A stretch of 6,701 nt of DNA from Actinomycetota bacterium (GTDB taxonomy: Bacteria > Actinomycetota > Acidimicrobiia > Acidimicrobiales > Microtrichaceae), in the NCBI GenBank assembly GCA_009700815.1, contig WLLG01000116.1, positions 1-6,701 on the forward strand, written 5' to 3'. Below are positions 5,627 to 6,701 of the stretch, one piece after another. The notes below the pieces were generated by a model. That model did not search any database, was not told the origin of the DNA, and saw only the letters and a list, made by a program, of their open reading frames with translations. The stretch's first letter is position 1. Every line of letters starts with the position of its first letter. The translations under genes and the position numbers were made by a program.

Positions 5627-6701
5627 GGCCGTGCTCGCGGTACAACTCGGCGATTCGCTCTCGGAACACTGCCCGGTCAAAGCGCTGCAGAGCCAGGGTT
5701 CGATTTGCCTGCGAGATCTGCGAGCGGCGCTCAGGGTCAGCGAGCAACTCAGAGATGGCCTCTGCAAATCCTGGAGTGTCATCTAGAGCGATCATGCGGC
5801 CATGAACCCCCTCGGTAATCATGTTGGAGATGGCTTGAATATTGCTTGCAACAATGGGCACTCCGGCAGCAAGCGCCTCGATCACCGTAAAGGGTTGCCC
5901 CTCAGTAAAGGTGGGAAAGACATACAGATCTGCCTCGGACAAATGTCGGTAGACCTCGGTACGTGAGACCGGCCCCGTCATGGTGTCGCCGCGGCCCCGG
6001 GCCGTGATCTCGTTCACCATCTGATCCTTCAGCGGATCTAGCCCTGGGCGGTTATCGCCAAGAATCCGCAGCTCGTAGTTCGCAACTCCCTGCGAATCGA
6101 GTTGATCGAGGGCATCAAGAAGGATGACGATGCCTTTACGTTCGAGTAGTTCCCCGATAAAGAGAATCACAGGCGGATCATGAACAGCGCTGCTCTGAGG
6201 AACAGTTTCGACCACCACAGAATTTGCAATGACTGGTAGTGCGACGGTTGGCATGTACTTGCGAATATTTGGCTCGCCCGCGGGAGCGATCAAGATGTTC
6301 GCCTGAACAAGCTTGTCTAGGAGCGCAAACGCCCAGCGGTTGAGTCGGCTGACCTTGTACTCACCGGGAAGCTCCATATACGGGGCCTGATTGTGATTGT
6401 GTAACAGCACACGAGCACCGCGCAGACGAGCAGCGAGCGCAATAGATACCTGCCTCCATGCAACGAGCCATGGGTCTTGAACAGCATGCGAGTGAACCAC
6501 ACTGCCTTTGCGGGCTAAGCGAAAAGTGTTCCAAGCATCCGCTGCGGCGCGTTTGAGATTTTCGACTGCGAACTTGCCGCGCTGGCTATCGTTTTGGGCT
6601 GTGTTCTGAAACACCATCTCAAACTCGGCGTTCAACCCTGGGTCCTCAACCAAGTCGAGAGCCACGGTTGCGATTCCGCCCTTCAGAGGTGGCCCATGAG
6701 C
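5613..6701 (-). CDS. GT4-family glycosyltransferase (5' end cut off by window)
   Basis: This is a GT-B-fold retaining glycosyltransferase that moves a sugar from a nucleotide-sugar onto an acceptor, probably for a surface polysaccharide or glycolipid; donor and acceptor cannot be told. 362 residues are visible. The frame stays open to the right edge. A GTG at 6663-6665 is not the likely start, because the codons upstream encode HGPPLKGGIATVAL, the glycine-rich N-terminal loop typical of GT4 enzymes. Only a few N-terminal residues are therefore missing. The C-terminal half shows FIGELLERKG, ILGDNRPG and the EX7E motif EGQPFTVIE (codons at 5877-5903), followed by ALAAGVPIVAS, which mark the nucleotide-sugar site. 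An acceptor-side VLLHNHNQ lies in the N-terminal half. No signal peptide is visible. It converges on clpB with a 30-nt gap and is probably a separate transcription unit unrelated to heat shock. Confidence 0.88.
   Translation of the reverse strand, partial: AHGPPLKGGIATVALDLVEDPGLNAEFEMVFQNTAQNDSQRGKFAVENLKRAAADAWNTFRLARKGSVVHSHAVQDPWLVAWRQVSIALAARLRGARVLLHNHNQAPYMELPGEYKVSRLNRWAFALLDKLVQANILIAPAGEPNIRKYMPTVALPVIANSVVVETVPQSSAVHDPPVILFIGELLERKGIVILLDALDQLDSQGVANYELRILGDNRPGLDPLKDQMVNEITARGRGDTMTGPVSRTEVYRHLSEADLYVFPTFTEGQPFTVIEALAAGVPIVASNIQAISNMITEGVHGRMIALDDTPGFAEAISELLADPERRSQISQANRTLALQRFDRAVFRERIAELYREHGRAAQ

Noticed and set aside
5851..5870. GCACTC resembling half of a CIRCE (HrcA) operator
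   Set aside because: There is no matching GAGTGC at 9-nt spacing, and it lies inside the glycosyltransferase coding region.

Overview
This window most likely comes from an actinomycete-type bacterium (phylum Actinomycetota). It carries the grpE-dnaJ-hspR gene order, and the MerR-type repressor HspR in the dnaK operon is characteristic of that phylum. Base composition looks moderately GC-rich by eye (not computed). The shortened loop after sensor 1 in ClpB, and the mixed codon use, make me think of the Acidimicrobiia or a related uncultured lineage. That placement is an inference.

Layout, left to right. Five genes lie on the + strand: the 3' part of grpE (cut by the left edge), dnaJ, hspR, a secreted membrane-anchored SGNH-type hydrolase, and clpB. 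They are tightly packed. There is a 24-nt gap between grpE and dnaJ, an 8-nt overlap between dnaJ and hspR, a 4-nt ATGA overlap between hspR and the SGNH gene, and a 56-nt gap before clpB. That last gap holds three near-identical 16-bp direct repeats. A glycosyltransferase of the GT4 type runs on the - strand from the right edge (5' end cut off) towards clpB. A perfect 9-bp hairpin sits at the convergent junction. No stretch longer than 60 bases lacks a gene.

How the genes fit together. GrpE and DnaJ are the nucleotide-exchange factor and J-protein of the DnaK chaperone; dnaK itself is presumably just left of the window. ClpB is the disaggregase that works with DnaK. HspR is the repressor expected to switch the operon off when free DnaK is plentiful. 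Between the repressor and the disaggregase sits an envelope gene: signal peptide, SGNH catalytic domain, Pro/Thr-rich stalk and C-terminal membrane helix. Its translational coupling to hspR suggests it is made together with the heat-shock chaperones. This is the least expected part of the window. I saw no tRNA, rRNA, CRISPR array, transposon or phage feature.
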